From Winogradskyella sp. (GTDB lineage Bacteria > Bacteroidota > Bacteroidia > Flavobacteriales > Flavobacteriaceae), in NCBI RefSeq assembly GCF_028289625.1, contig NZ_JANQOM010000067.1:1-37391 (forward strand): a stretch of DNA of 37,391 nucleotides, written 5' to 3'. The position numbers and the translations under genes were made by a program. Positions within the stretch are counted from its first letter, which is position 1. Each line of letters begins with the position of its first letter. Below the pieces are notes generated by a model that did no database searches, was not told where the DNA came from, and saw only the letters and a program-made list of their open reading frames with translations. This document shows, piece after piece, positions 1 through 7,510 of the stretch.

Positions 1-1898
1 AGGAAAAAATGTTGATTTTATTGCGTCAAGGAAAAATTTCCAAATGGTTTTCTGGTATTGGGCAAGAGGCTATTTCAGTCGGTGTCACTATGGCACTTAA
101 GCCCAGTGAATACATTTTACCTATGCATAGAAATCTTGGTGTTTTTACAACACGCGAAATTCCTTTGCATCGTCTTTTTTGCCAATGGCAAGGAAAAGCT
201 AGTGGATTTACCAAAGGACGGGATCGTTCGTTTCATTTTGGAACTCAAGATTACAATATCGTTGGCATGATATCGCATTTAGGCCCACAGCTTGGCGTAG
301 CTGATGGTATTGCTTTGGCCAATTTGCTTAAAAAGAATGGTCAAGTTACTGCCGTGTTTACAGGCGAAGGAGGCACTAGTGAAGGAGATTTCCACGAAGC
401 TCTAAATGTGGCTTCGGTATGGCAATTACCTGTTTTGTTTTGTATTGAAAACAATGGCTATGGATTATCAACACCGACAAACGAGCAATACCGTTGTAAG
501 AATTTGGCGGATAGGGGAAAGGGGTATGGTATTGAGTCTTTTATTTTTGACGGAAATAACGTAATTGAAACTTATTCTAAGGTTAAAACACTTGCAGAGA
601 GTGTTAGAAAACGACCAAGACCAATTTTAATTGAGTTTAAGACCTTTAGACGTCGTGGACATGAAGAGGCCAGTGGCACAAAATATGTCCCAAAAGAACT
701 TATGAAAGAATGGGAAGCAAAGGATCCCATAGAAAATTTTAGAAGCTATTTGTTTAGCAAAAAAATCCTGTCTGCTGAAATTGACGAAAAATATGTGTCG
801 GAAATTAAAGCTGATATAGATAAAGCTTTAGAATCTGCTTATGCTGAAGAACCCATCACACCTAATGAAACTGAAGAGTTAAATGATGTGTATAAAGCAT
901 TTGATTATAAGAAATTTAAACCAAATAAAAAAACTAAAGAATTACGACTTGTCGATGCCATTTCTGAAGGCTTGAAGCAGTCTATGGAAACCCATAAAGA
1001 CCTTATTATTATGGGACAGGATATAGCTGAGTATGGAGGAGTTTTTAAAATAACAGAAGGGTTTGTCAAACAATTTGGTAAAGATCGTGTGCGCAACACA
1101 CCTATTTGCGAATCGGCAATTGTTGAAGTGGGTATGGGATTATCAATTGCGGGAATAAAGTCCGTTGTAGAAATGCAATTCTCTGATTTTGTAACTTCTG
1201 GTTTTAATCCTATTGTTAATTACTTAGCGAAATCACATTATCGTTGGGCGCAAAATGCCGATGTTGTAGTCCGAATGCCTTGTGGAGCCGGAGTTGCTGC
1301 TGGTCCATTCCATTCGCAAACCAATGAAGCATGGTTTACTAAAACGCCTGGCTTAAAGGTAGTTTACCCTGCCTTTCCTTACGATGCCAAAGGATTACTA
1401 TCAACGGCAATTAATGATCCTAATCCTGTTTTGTTTTTTGAGCATAAGGCTTTATATAGAAGTATTAGACAAGACGTACCAATTGATTATTACACTTTGC
1501 CATTCGGGAAAGCATCATTAATTAAAAAGGGTGAGGATGTTTCTATTATTACTTATGGGGCAGGAGTACATTGGGCTTTAGAAACTTTAGAAAAAAAACC
1601 TGAAATATCAGCAGATTTAATAGATTTAAGAACATTACAACCCTTAGATAAGGATAGGATTTTAAAATCGGTTAAGAAAACTGGAAAGGCTATTATTTTG
1701 CAAGAAGACTCACTTTTTGGTAGTATAGCTAGTGATATTTCTGCTATGATAATGGAGGAATGCTTTGAATATTTAGATGCACCGGTTAAACGAGTGGCCA
1801 GCATAGAAACACCAATTCCTTTTGTACAACAGCTAGAAGAGCAATATTTGGCTAAAAGAAAGTTTGAGGGTGCTTTAGAGGAATTGTTAAGTTATTAA
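1..1898 (+). CDS. 2-oxoacid (branched-chain type) dehydrogenase E1, fused alpha and beta subunits, 5'-truncated
   Basis: This is the thiamine-diphosphate E1 component of a 2-oxoacid dehydrogenase complex, which decarboxylates the 2-oxo acid and passes the acyl group to lipoyl-E2 in the cytoplasm. Numbering from the ATG at base 9, residues 1 to about 290 are E1 alpha, with the ThDP/Mg motif GEGGTSEGDFHEALN at 119-133 and ENNGYG at 147-152. Residues from about 310 to 629 are E1 beta (LRLVDAISEGL, then CESAIVEVGMGLSIAG, then the C-terminal transketolase-like domain with DLRTLQPLD). Both subunits in one chain of about 660-690 residues is common in Bacteroidota and usually annotated as 2-oxoisovalerate dehydrogenase. 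The frame is open to base 1 and the first visible residues correspond to a point inside the family, so the true start lies outside the window. Branched-chain substrate is inferred from family; pyruvate or acetoin cannot be excluded. Confidence 0.88.
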   Translation, partial: EKMLILLRQGKISKWFSGIGQEAISVGVTMALKPSEYILPMHRNLGVFTTREIPLHRLFCQWQGKASGFTKGRDRSFHFGTQDYNIVGMISHLGPQLGVADGIALANLLKKNGQVTAVFTGEGGTSEGDFHEALNVASVWQLPVLFCIENNGYGLSTPTNEQYRCKNLADRGKGYGIESFIFDGNNVIETYSKVKTLAESVRKRPRPILIEFKTFRRRGHEEASGTKYVPKELMKEWEAKDPIENFRSYLFSKKILSAEIDEKYVSEIKADIDKALESAYAEEPITPNETEELNDVYKAFDYKKFKPNKKTKELRLVDAISEGLKQSMETHKDLIIMGQDIAEYGGVFKITEGFVKQFGKDRVRNTPICESAIVEVGMGLSIAGIKSVVEMQFSDFVTSGFNPIVNYLAKSHYRWAQNADVVVRMPCGAGVAAGPFHSQTNEAWFTKTPGLKVVYPAFPYDAKGLLSTAINDPNPVLFFEHKALYRSIRQDVPIDYYTLPFGKASLIKKGEDVSIITYGAGVHWALETLEKKPEISADLIDLRTLQPLDKDRILKSVKKTGKAIILQEDSLFGSIASDISAMIMEECFEYLDAPVKRVASIETPIPFVQQLEEQYLAKRKFEGALEELLSY

Positions 1899-1912
1899 TA
1901 TAAAGCTCTTAT

Positions 1913-1942
1913 AAAAAAACCAACACTTTTTACAGTATTGGT
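1913..1942 (-). terminator. Intrinsic terminator of the minus-strand mini-gene array
   Basis: Read on the minus strand, ACCAATACT (1942-1934), a 6-nt loop and AGTGTTGGT (1927-1919) form a 9-bp stem with one U-G wobble, followed at once by seven T. On the plus strand the wobble becomes a C-A mismatch and no T run follows. The terminator therefore faces the array of small minus-strand ORFs that ends at 1978, not the E1 gene that ends at 1898. Confidence 0.65.
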
Positions 1943-1977
1943 CTTTCATTTCTGTCTAATTGGGCGATTAATCCAAT

Positions 1978-2049
1978 TCATAATTTAATAGTTTCTAAGT
2001 CATCATCTAAGCTGTTAGATGTATTGACAATTTTTGATAAGGCTCTCAT
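1978..2049 (-). CDS. Divergent last member of the mini-gene array (23 aa)
   Basis: A 23-codon ORF starts MRALSKIVNTSNS, continues with an acidic stretch (LDDDLE) and ends in TIKL followed by TGA. Its ATG lies one array period (125 bp) after that of the neighbouring 28-codon ORF. It is preceded by the same conserved spacer (AAAATCAATCATCAATCAAA on the minus strand). The start MR-x-L and an N/T/S-rich middle recall the three conserved copies, but the rest differs in sequence and charge. It is the last ORF before the terminator at 1913-1942. No family is recognised. It could be a degenerate copy, a distinct peptide of the same operon, or not translated. Confidence 0.4.
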   Translation of the reverse strand: MRALSKIVNTSNSLDDDLETIKL

Positions 2050-2087
2050 AAGTATTTAATTTTTGATTGATGATTGATTTTACGTTA

Positions 2088-2174
2088 TTATCTATAACGT
2101 CTTTTGCTGTTCCAAGTGTAGCTCTTTGTGTCTACACCTGTACTTGTTAATTGATTGTTGTTTAAAGTTCTCAT
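2088..2174 (-). CDS. Mini-gene copy 1: 28-aa basic peptide
   Basis: A 28-codon ORF encodes a peptide beginning MRTLNNNQLTSTGVDTKS and ending YTWNSKRRYR, then TAA. It is the third ORF of the array in transcription order. The peptide is hydrophilic and basic (three K/R pairs or clusters, mostly in the last six residues), with one Trp, no Cys and no signal peptide or membrane segment. Compared with the other two copies, the coding part has only substitutions and no indel or stop; the spacers do have indels. An A-rich leader precedes the ATG, as is usual in this phylum, which rarely relies on a Shine-Dalgarno sequence. Function unknown; I do not recognise the family. Confidence 0.6.
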   Translation of the reverse strand: MRTLNNNQLTSTGVDTKSYTWNSKRRYR

Positions 2175-2214
2175 AATTCTTTGATTTTTTGATTGATGAT
2201 TGATTTTCGCGTTA

Positions 2215-2301
2215 TTATCTATAACGTCTTTTGCTGTTCCAAGCATAGCTCTTTGTGTCTACACCTTTACTTGTTAATTGGTTGTTGTTTAAAGTTCTCA
2301 T
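2215..2301 (-). CDS. Mini-gene copy 2: 28-aa basic peptide
   Basis: This is the second ORF of the array, with the same length and frame as copies 1 and 3. It differs from copy 1 by T12K (ACA to AAA), T20A (ACT to GCT) and synonymous changes at N7 and Y19. The C-terminal WNSKRRYR block is unchanged. Its ATG lies 127 bp from that of copy 1 and 124 bp from that of copy 3. The near-identity of C-termini and the mix of synonymous and conservative changes favour a translated peptide under selection. Function unknown. Confidence 0.6.
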   Translation of the reverse strand: MRTLNNNQLTSKGVDTKSYAWNSKRRYR

Positions 2302-2338
2302 TTTGTTTGTTTTTTGGTTGATGATTGATTTTACGTTA

Positions 2339-2425
2339 TTATCTATAACGTCTTTTGCTGTTCCAAGTATAAGTCTTTGTATCTACACCTGTACTTGTTA
2401 ATTGATTGTTGTTTAAAGTTCTCAT
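2339..2425 (-). CDS. Mini-gene copy 3: 28-aa basic peptide, first in the array
   Basis: This ORF is promoter-proximal. It encodes the same 28-residue peptide as copy 1 except S18T, with synonymous changes at D15 and Y19. Its upstream leader (2426-2460) is A-rich on the minus strand but lacks the spacer found before the other copies, consistent with the left-most unit of a tandem duplication. I see no convincing TAnnTTTG promoter in 2426-2554, which it shares divergently with the lipoprotein gene at 2555. Function unknown. Confidence 0.6.
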   Translation of the reverse strand: MRTLNNNQLTSTGVDTKTYTWNSKRRYR

Positions 2426-2554
2426 GATGTTTAATGTTTTTCGTTTTTTAATTGATTACACCATATAGACGACGAAAAAAAAGAAATGTTACAGTACTTT
2501 GTATAACATAGTAACGATTTAACATATTTTAACTTTAAGACGTATATTTAATCT

Positions 2555-2968
2555 GTGAGAATAAAAGTCTTTGTGTCTTTAATTATGTTATGCTTTACTT
2601 TAAGTTGCAAAAATAAAGTAGGCGAGGAGTGCACATTGAAATCATTTCGGGTAACTGCAACTGCTTATAATTCATTGACTTATCAAACTAATTCCAATCC
2701 TAACATTACTGCTTTTGGTGATAGCCTAAGGCCAGGTCTGAGCTATATTGCTGTTTCAAGAGATTTATTAGATTTAGGGTTAGTACATAATACTAAGGTT
2801 AAAATAGAAGGCTTTGATAGTTTATTTATTGTTAAAGACAAAATGAATAAGCGTTGGAGAAAGCGCATAGACATTTATATGGGTGTCGATGTAAGAAAAG
2901 CAAAAGAATGGGGCAAAAAAAGTGTGAATATAGAATATTGCATTCCAATAATAGACTCTATTAACTAA
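2555..2968 (+). CDS. 3D-domain (double-psi beta-barrel) lipoprotein
   Basis: The 137-residue protein has a lipoprotein signal (MRIKVFVSLIMLCFTLSC, acylated Cys18). A single 3D-type domain follows, with VTATAYNS near residue 34, TAFGDSLRPG near 52, IAVSRDLLDLG and the C-terminal IDIYMGVDVRKAKEWGKKSVNI that carries the clustered Asp residues naming the family. 3D/RlpA-like double-psi barrels are associated with peptidoglycan (MltA- and Rpf-related folds), so a cell-wall role in the periplasm is likely but no enzyme activity can be read off. The start is GTG at 2555, chosen because it gives a complete lipoprotein signal; the next in-frame ATG would cut it. It is divergent from the mini-gene array and overlaps the 3' end of exbD by 4 bp. 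Confidence 0.75.
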   Translation: MRIKVFVSLIMLCFTLSCKNKVGEECTLKSFRVTATAYNSLTYQTNSNPNITAFGDSLRPGLSYIAVSRDLLDLGLVHNTKVKIEGFDSLFIVKDKMNKRWRKRIDIYMGVDVRKAKEWGKKSVNIEYCIPIIDSIN

Positions 2969-3531
2969 TCTCTCTTAACCATTACTTCTGATACGATAAA
3001 GGGATACGCTTCTTTTACAATTCTAAATTCTTCATCAGTAATTTCATTAGGAGTCTTATTAAATCTGTCTTCTATGTAGCGTTTCCTTAAATCATAGAAA
3101 GCTTTTGTGATTTCATCCTGTACAGAAATAAACAATTGGTATTTAGTTAAGGCATCATGACTTAATGAAATTACGGCTTTTTTGGGATGATCTGAAGACT
3201 CTGTAGATTTTTCACCTTCACAATAGTTACAATTAGATAAGCCATTATTATCTACAAACGCTTTTACGATTTGCTCTACATCTTCTAATTTTACAATTTC
3301 GTCTTCAATAAAAATTTCGCTATTGTTGTTCATACTTATCCTAAGGATATTGCGCTCATTAATTAATGTTTTACAATCATTAGTTGGGCAATCGTATGGT
3401 GGTAATTGCCTTAAAATTCCTTTGTCAGCTGAAATGGTCGTGGTAACTAAAAAAAAGATTAGTAACAAAAAGGCAATGTCTGCCATAGATCCTGCGTTGA
3501 CCGTCGCAGAATGTCTTCGAAATGATCTCAT
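2965..3531 (-). CDS. exbD: ExbD/TolR-type proton-channel protein, solitary
   Basis: ExbD/TolR proteins pair with an ExbB/TolQ/MotA-type pentamer in the inner membrane and use the proton motive force to energise TonB, Tol or gliding-type machines. The N-terminus (MRSFRRHSATVNAGSMADIAF, then LLLIFFLVTTTI) is the standard cytoplasmic tail and single helix, with the essential membrane Asp at residue 18. The periplasmic part has four Cys in two C-x(4)-C/C-x(2)-C groups (CPTNDC near 49, CNYC near 102), which is not typical and could form disulfides. At 188 residues it is slightly longer than E. coli ExbD (141). No exbB or tonB is adjacent: the flanks are a convergent lipoprotein gene and a divergent helicase, so its partner must be encoded elsewhere. 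Confidence 0.85.
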   Translation of the reverse strand: MRSFRRHSATVNAGSMADIAFLLLIFFLVTTTISADKGILRQLPPYDCPTNDCKTLINERNILRISMNNNSEIFIEDEIVKLEDVEQIVKAFVDNNGLSNCNYCEGEKSTESSDHPKKAVISLSHDALTKYQLFISVQDEITKAFYDLRKRYIEDRFNKTPNEITDEEFRIVKEAYPFIVSEVMVKRD

Positions 3532-3632
3532 AATGTAATTATTTAAAATGTTAATACTTTCTTAAACACAAGAACAGTACCAATCTTGTTAAAGGTTATT
3601 AACAATTTATTCCAAAAACCCTTACAATATGC

Positions 3633-3640
3633 TATTTTTG
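3633..3640 (+). promoter_or_regulatory. TAnnTTTG -7 box for the helicase gene
   Basis: TATTTTTG matches the Bacteroidota -7 consensus TAnnTTTG exactly and lies 29 bp before the ATG at 3669. No TTG is found at the expected -33 distance, so the promoter is only half supported. Confidence 0.45.
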
Positions 3641-3668
3641 CAAAATTAACCTCCGAGAGAATACTCAT

Positions 3669-5177
3669 ATGTCAACAGACACCATTAAAGAGACTGTCAC
3701 TGAGAAAAGGCTTTACGATTATCAAATCAAGGATCTCTATCGCATCTTTGATGTAATGCAAGAAGAATCTGATGATTTTAATCTTTTGTATCAGTTACCT
3801 ACAGGAGGAGGTAAGACTGTTATTTTTTCTGAAATTGTTCGGAGATATATCGAAAGACATAAGAAAAAAGTAGTTATTCTTACGCATAGAATAGAATTGT
3901 GCAAGCAGACCTCTAATGTGCTTTCTGGTTTTAAAGTAAAGAATAAGGTCATTAACAGCAAGGTTAAAACGCTACCAGATCAAGACGATTACCAATGCTT
4001 TGTCGCTATGGTAGAAACCTTAAACAATCGCCTTTCGGATAACGACTTTGAACTGAAGAATATTGGATTGGTTATTATAGACGAAGCACATTACAATTCC
4101 TTTAGGAAACTATTTAAGTTTTTTGAGCATTGTTTTATTCTTGGCGTAACTGCTACACCGTTAAGTAGCAATATTAAGTTACCCATGAAAGATAATTACG
4201 ATCGACTAATCGTTGGGGATGATATTTCTACACTTATCAAAAATGGGTTTTTGGCTAGTGCAGATTTATACCATTATGATGTTGGACTCACATCATTAAA
4301 AATAGGCATCAATGGGGATTATACTGTAAAATCATCAGAGGCTTTGTATACCAACAGCCTTATGCAAACGAAACTGCTTTCTGCCTATGAAGAACTGGCT
4401 AAAGGAAAGAAGACCTTAATTTTTAATAATGGTATATACACATCTAAGGAGGTGTATTATACCTTTAAGAAAGCAGGTTACAATGTTCAGCATTTAGATA
4501 ATACGGCCACCAAACAAGAGCGAAAGGATATCTTAAGATGGTTTAAGCATACACCAGACGCTGTTTTAACCTCGGTAAGTATTTTAACCACAGGATTTGA
4601 TGAGCCTTCTGTTGAATCCATTATTCTAAATAGAGCAACACGTTCTTTAACATTGTACTTTCAAATGATTGGTCGCGGAAGTCGTATTTTTAAAAACCGC
4701 ACAACATTTCAGGTTATAGATTTAGGTAATAATGTAGCACGTTTTGGGCCATGGTCACAGCCTGTAGATTGGCAGCATATATTTAAATATCCCGATTTAT
4801 ACCTTGAAAATATTGTCGATGACGAGGATATTGAACGCGACTTTATTTATATAATGCCAGATGCGCTTAAGGAAAAATTCAAGAATTCAGAATCTTTGGA
4901 ATTTGATGTTAAAGCCGCATACAAAGAGGCTGTGAGTACTGGAAAAAAGTCCTTTACTGTTATTGAACGTTCTATTGCCCAGCACTCCAAGATTTGTATC
5001 GAGAATAGTGAAGACGTCTACGATGCAAGGGCTTTAACAAAATTGCTTCAAGATGAAATTGCCTATCGCATAAAGCAGTATTGTTATTGTATTATGAATA
5101 GTACACAGAACTATAAAGACTGGTTATTTGATGAATATAACCGTAAGTTGCGCATCAGTTTTAACGGTAAGTTTTAA
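3669..5177 (+). CDS. Superfamily 2 DEAH-box helicase
   Basis: This is an ATP-dependent nucleic-acid helicase or translocase of the type I restriction/UvrB-like SF2 group. Motifs in order are a Q-like YDYQIKDL at 16-23, Walker A LPTGGGKT at 43-50, motif Ia ILTHRIELC, DEAH at 138-141, TATP at 161-164 and motif VI QMIGRGSR at 332-339. The two RecA lobes end near residue 360 and a C-terminal helical extension of about 140 residues (IERDFIYIMPDALKEKF onward) has no recognised domain. The 502-residue length and lack of nuclease or methylase neighbours argue against a restriction subunit. It is transcribed from its own promoter, divergent from exbD. A housekeeping repair or RNA role is possible; the substrate cannot be read from sequence. 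Confidence 0.85.
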   Translation: MSTDTIKETVTEKRLYDYQIKDLYRIFDVMQEESDDFNLLYQLPTGGGKTVIFSEIVRRYIERHKKKVVILTHRIELCKQTSNVLSGFKVKNKVINSKVKTLPDQDDYQCFVAMVETLNNRLSDNDFELKNIGLVIIDEAHYNSFRKLFKFFEHCFILGVTATPLSSNIKLPMKDNYDRLIVGDDISTLIKNGFLASADLYHYDVGLTSLKIGINGDYTVKSSEALYTNSLMQTKLLSAYEELAKGKKTLIFNNGIYTSKEVYYTFKKAGYNVQHLDNTATKQERKDILRWFKHTPDAVLTSVSILTTGFDEPSVESIILNRATRSLTLYFQMIGRGSRIFKNRTTFQVIDLGNNVARFGPWSQPVDWQHIFKYPDLYLENIVDDEDIERDFIYIMPDALKEKFKNSESLEFDVKAAYKEAVSTGKKSFTVIERSIAQHSKICIENSEDVYDARALTKLLQDEIAYRIKQYCYCIMNSTQNYKDWLFDEYNRKLRISFNGKF

Positions 5178-5245
5178 CGTTTTTTTGTAAGGAATTCCAT
5201 TTTTTAGCGTTTATTTTGAAGTAGGTATGGTTTTTGTGCCTTAAA

Positions 5246-6013
5246 TTGAAAACACCAAACACTGTCTTAAACACATTGAAAACCTTTAAATCCATATTGC
5301 TCATTATCTTCATGTTAAGTGGATCTATTGTATTTGCCCAAGTTACAGACAAGGAAAAAAAATCGATTCGAATTCCTGCTGAGCCTTCCAAAACTAAAAA
5401 GGATTCTATGCCTAAGAAGATTAAGGTTGCGCCTAAGTTTGACAAAAAAGAAGATAAGGCAAGCGGTAAGTCTGAGGAAAAAAAGAAATTCATTATAAAG
5501 GATTCAGAAAAACCCTTTTCTATGATGGAAAAAGATGGACTGAAAAGTCCATCTGAAATCTATGAGAAACGTTGGAGTAAGGATTTGCAAAAAGGTGGTG
5601 TCATAAAAACCATGTCTGATCAATTTCTTGGCGAGCATCGAGTGAGTACTAAATTCGTAAATATTGTTTGTCGCGACCACGAATTTCCCGATGGTGATCG
5701 TGTAAGGATATACGTTAATGGTACTATTGTAAAACAAGATTTATTACTTAAAAGTAGTTATAGACGTGTCGAGGTCGATTTACTAGAAGGAAGAAACAAG
5801 GTCGAAATTGAAGCGCTTAACCAAGGTGATTCCGGTCCTAATACAGCGGAGTTTATAGTTTACGATGATAAAGGGAATGTAATTTCTTCAAAAGAATGGA
5901 ATTTATTAACTGGTGTAAAGGCTATAATCGTTTTTCAAAATGAAAAAGTCGTAATCAAGGAAAAAACGGCTGAAGAAAAAGCGGACGATAATGATGAAGC
6001 CTCTAATAATTAA
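5246..6013 (+). CDS. Secreted hypothetical protein with charged linker and beta-rich C-terminus
   Basis: I do not recognise the family. A signal peptide (hydrophobic FKSILLIIFMLSGSIVFAQ) is followed by a Lys/Glu/Asp/Ser-rich linker of about 75 residues. A folded part of about 150 residues follows (MMEKDGLKSPSEIYEKRW, then FVNIVCRDHEFPDGDRVRIY and VEVDLLEGRNKVEIEALNQG), which reads as a beta-sandwich with alternating strands. The tail is acidic. The start is uncertain: TTG at 5246 and TTG at 5234 both give the full signal peptide, while the first in-frame ATG at 5311 would remove most of it. It ends 11 bp inside the convergent pseudouridine synthase gene. Periplasmic or surface location is inferred. 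Confidence 0.65.
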   Translation: MKTPNTVLNTLKTFKSILLIIFMLSGSIVFAQVTDKEKKSIRIPAEPSKTKKDSMPKKIKVAPKFDKKEDKASGKSEEKKKFIIKDSEKPFSMMEKDGLKSPSEIYEKRWSKDLQKGGVIKTMSDQFLGEHRVSTKFVNIVCRDHEFPDGDRVRIYVNGTIVKQDLLLKSSYRRVEVDLLEGRNKVEIEALNQGDSGPNTAEFIVYDDKGNVISSKEWNLLTGVKAIIVFQNEKVVIKEKTAEEKADDNDEASNN

Positions 6014-6572
6014 ATACCATAACATCACCTGGTTGCATAGTATCCAATTCAAAGTTTCCGATACGTACACGTACTAAACGTAGTGTAGGGAATCCAACAC
6101 AAGCAGTCATCTTTCGAACTTGTCGAAATTTCCCTTCGGTTAAGGTAACGCCTATCCAAGAGGTTGGGCCATGCTTTTCATCCCTAACGAAGCGATTGTA
6201 AATATGTGATGTGTCCTTTAATATTTCGACCTTACATTTTTTCGTTTTGTAAGCGTTTCCATTGATTGAAATAGTTACACCTTCTGATAATTCAATGATA
6301 GATTCCTCATTAATGACACCATCTAGCATAACATGATACTCTTTTTCAACTTTAGAACTTGTGATATAATTACTGAATTTCCCATCAGTAGTTAATAATA
6401 ACAACCCTTCTGATTTTTCATCCAAACGTCCAACCGCCATTGTTCCACTAGGGAAATTGTATAATTCATTGAGCAATTTTTTATTACGTCTTTTGTTTTG
6501 GTTATTAACAAACTGACTCAAATAACCATAGGGCTTGTATATTTTGTAGTAACTGTCGTTTTTTACCACCAT
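6003..6572 (-). CDS. rluE: 23S rRNA pseudouridine synthase, RsuA/RluE family
   Basis: The enzyme isomerises a uridine of 23S rRNA to pseudouridine (U2457 for E. coli RluE). From the ATG at 6572 the protein has 189 residues. It starts YYKIYKPYGYLSQF, the family N-terminus without an S4 domain, and contains the catalytic motif GRLDEKSEGLLLLTTDG with nucleophile Asp51. It ends with GVTLTEGKFRQVRKM and LVRVRIGNFELD, both diagnostic for the RsuA/RluB/E/F group. Absence of S4 and the compact length favour RluE. The ATG is preferred to a GTG 12 bp upstream. It overlaps the end of the DUF1853 gene by 10 bp, so the two are co-transcribed and probably translationally coupled. Confidence 0.88.
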   Translation of the reverse strand: MVVKNDSYYKIYKPYGYLSQFVNNQNKRRNKKLLNELYNFPSGTMAVGRLDEKSEGLLLLTTDGKFSNYITSSKVEKEYHVMLDGVINEESIIELSEGVTISINGNAYKTKKCKVEILKDTSHIYNRFVRDEKHGPTSWIGVTLTEGKFRQVRKMTACVGFPTLRLVRVRIGNFELDTMQPGDVMVFNY

Positions 6573-7351
6573 GTAATAAAACACTTTTGTAAATCGTTAT
6601 TCTGATTTTTAATCCAGCATAGTGGTGACTGTTTATCCCCTATATACGATTTGATTGCAATATATGCTTCTTCATACACGAGCCAATTTACCTCAAAATT
6701 GGGTTTACATAACCAATCTAACTTATTGACAATATAAAACTTATAAGTTCTTAACTGATTTATAGAATCAAAACTAATGTACCAGCCTTGTATACACTTT
6801 TTATTTAGAGTTGGCATATTAATATCAGTTTGAAGATAAGGTAAAAATAACTGTGCCTTAAAACTCACATACTGCTCAAAATCATATGGATTTAAGCTTT
6901 TGGTCTCTAGAACTTTTATCGTTTCATTCTGATACAGTAGAGGCAACTGCTTTTCTCTTAGCTTATTGATTTTATAAACAAAACTATCATTTCGGTTAGG
7001 CCCAATCCAATGCTCTAAATCATCTGTATAGGTTTTGGTAGTATCGTACAAATAGAATTTATAGGCAATTTCTAAGTGAATGGGTAGATTATTTTTTAAT
7101 AACAAAAGATCTAGTTCACCTATAGTTTGTTTCTCTCTCCTTATTTGTAGATTCTCTACAAGAACTTCAATATTGTGCTGCTTCTGGAGTTGAAAGCTTG
7201 TATAGGCTTCAATCCATTTACCCAATCGTAACGGTTTTGATGTTGATTTCGGAATATAGGTTTCAGACGTATTTTTAACAGGAAACTGCTTTAACCCTTC
7301 GACGCTATCTGTTTCCCATAGTAAGGGTGTGTTCTGAAAACCTTCAAACAT
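6563..7351 (-). CDS. DUF1853 family protein
   Basis: The 262-residue protein matches DUF1853 by RLGKWIEAYTSFQL, then ENLQIRREKQTIGELDLLLL (GELD at 78-81), HLEIAYKFYLYD (92-103) and the hallmark HWIGPNRNDSFVYKINKLREKQLPLL. The Glu / GE-x-D / E-x(3)-K layout within a core of alternating strands resembles a restriction-endonuclease-like fold, but that is a pattern reading and no activity is known to me. ATG at 7351 was chosen; a TTG nine codons upstream (7378) is in frame and also possible. It is the first gene of a two-gene operon with rluE, so a link to RNA modification or DNA/RNA processing is only contextual. Confidence 0.75.
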   Translation of the reverse strand: MFEGFQNTPLLWETDSVEGLKQFPVKNTSETYIPKSTSKPLRLGKWIEAYTSFQLQKQHNIEVLVENLQIRREKQTIGELDLLLLKNNLPIHLEIAYKFYLYDTTKTYTDDLEHWIGPNRNDSFVYKINKLREKQLPLLYQNETIKVLETKSLNPYDFEQYVSFKAQLFLPYLQTDINMPTLNKKCIQGWYISFDSINQLRTYKFYIVNKLDWLCKPNFEVNWLVYEEAYIAIKSYIGDKQSPLCWIKNQNNDLQKCFITWW

Positions 7352-7404
7352 GGCCTTATGATTTATAGAATCGTCCAAGTCTTTTAATTTAAGCTAATAG
7401 TTGT

Positions 7405-7412
7405 CAAAAATA
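7405..7412 (-). promoter_or_regulatory. TAnnTTTG -7 box for the DUF1853-rluE operon
   Basis: On the minus strand TATTTTTG matches TAnnTTTG and lies 53 bp upstream of the ATG at 7351 (26 bp upstream of the alternative TTG). No -33 TTG is visible at the right distance. Confidence 0.4.
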
Positions 7413-7510
7413 TTGAAAACCTAACTTTAATCATGTTTTCGCATTTAAAATAAGATTATCTTTAAGGATATATTTTTCACAGAGTTATAATTTCCAAAAT
7501 CAAAATGTTT

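Larger units (their letters stand above)
2050..2425 (-). repeat. Tandem repeat of three 124-127 bp units, each one small gene plus spacer
   Basis: Units are 2050-2174 (125 bp), 2175-2301 (127 bp) and 2302-2425 (124 bp). Each contains a short variable T-rich stretch, a conserved TTGATGATTGATTTT block on the plus strand, an inverted repeat at the stop codon (2082-2100, 2209-2227, 2333-2351) and a 28-codon minus-strand ORF. The units lie head to tail without unique spacers, so this is gene duplication and not a CRISPR array. Confidence 0.9.

Noticed and set aside
2050..2425. CRISPR-like periodic repeat
   Set aside because: Units of 124-127 bp are near-identical throughout with no unique spacers, and each carries an intact small ORF; no cas genes are nearby.
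3669..5177. Helicase as part of a restriction or defence system
   Set aside because: No methylase, specificity or nuclease gene is adjacent. The flanks are an ExbD gene and a secreted hypothetical protein, so a defence role has no support here.
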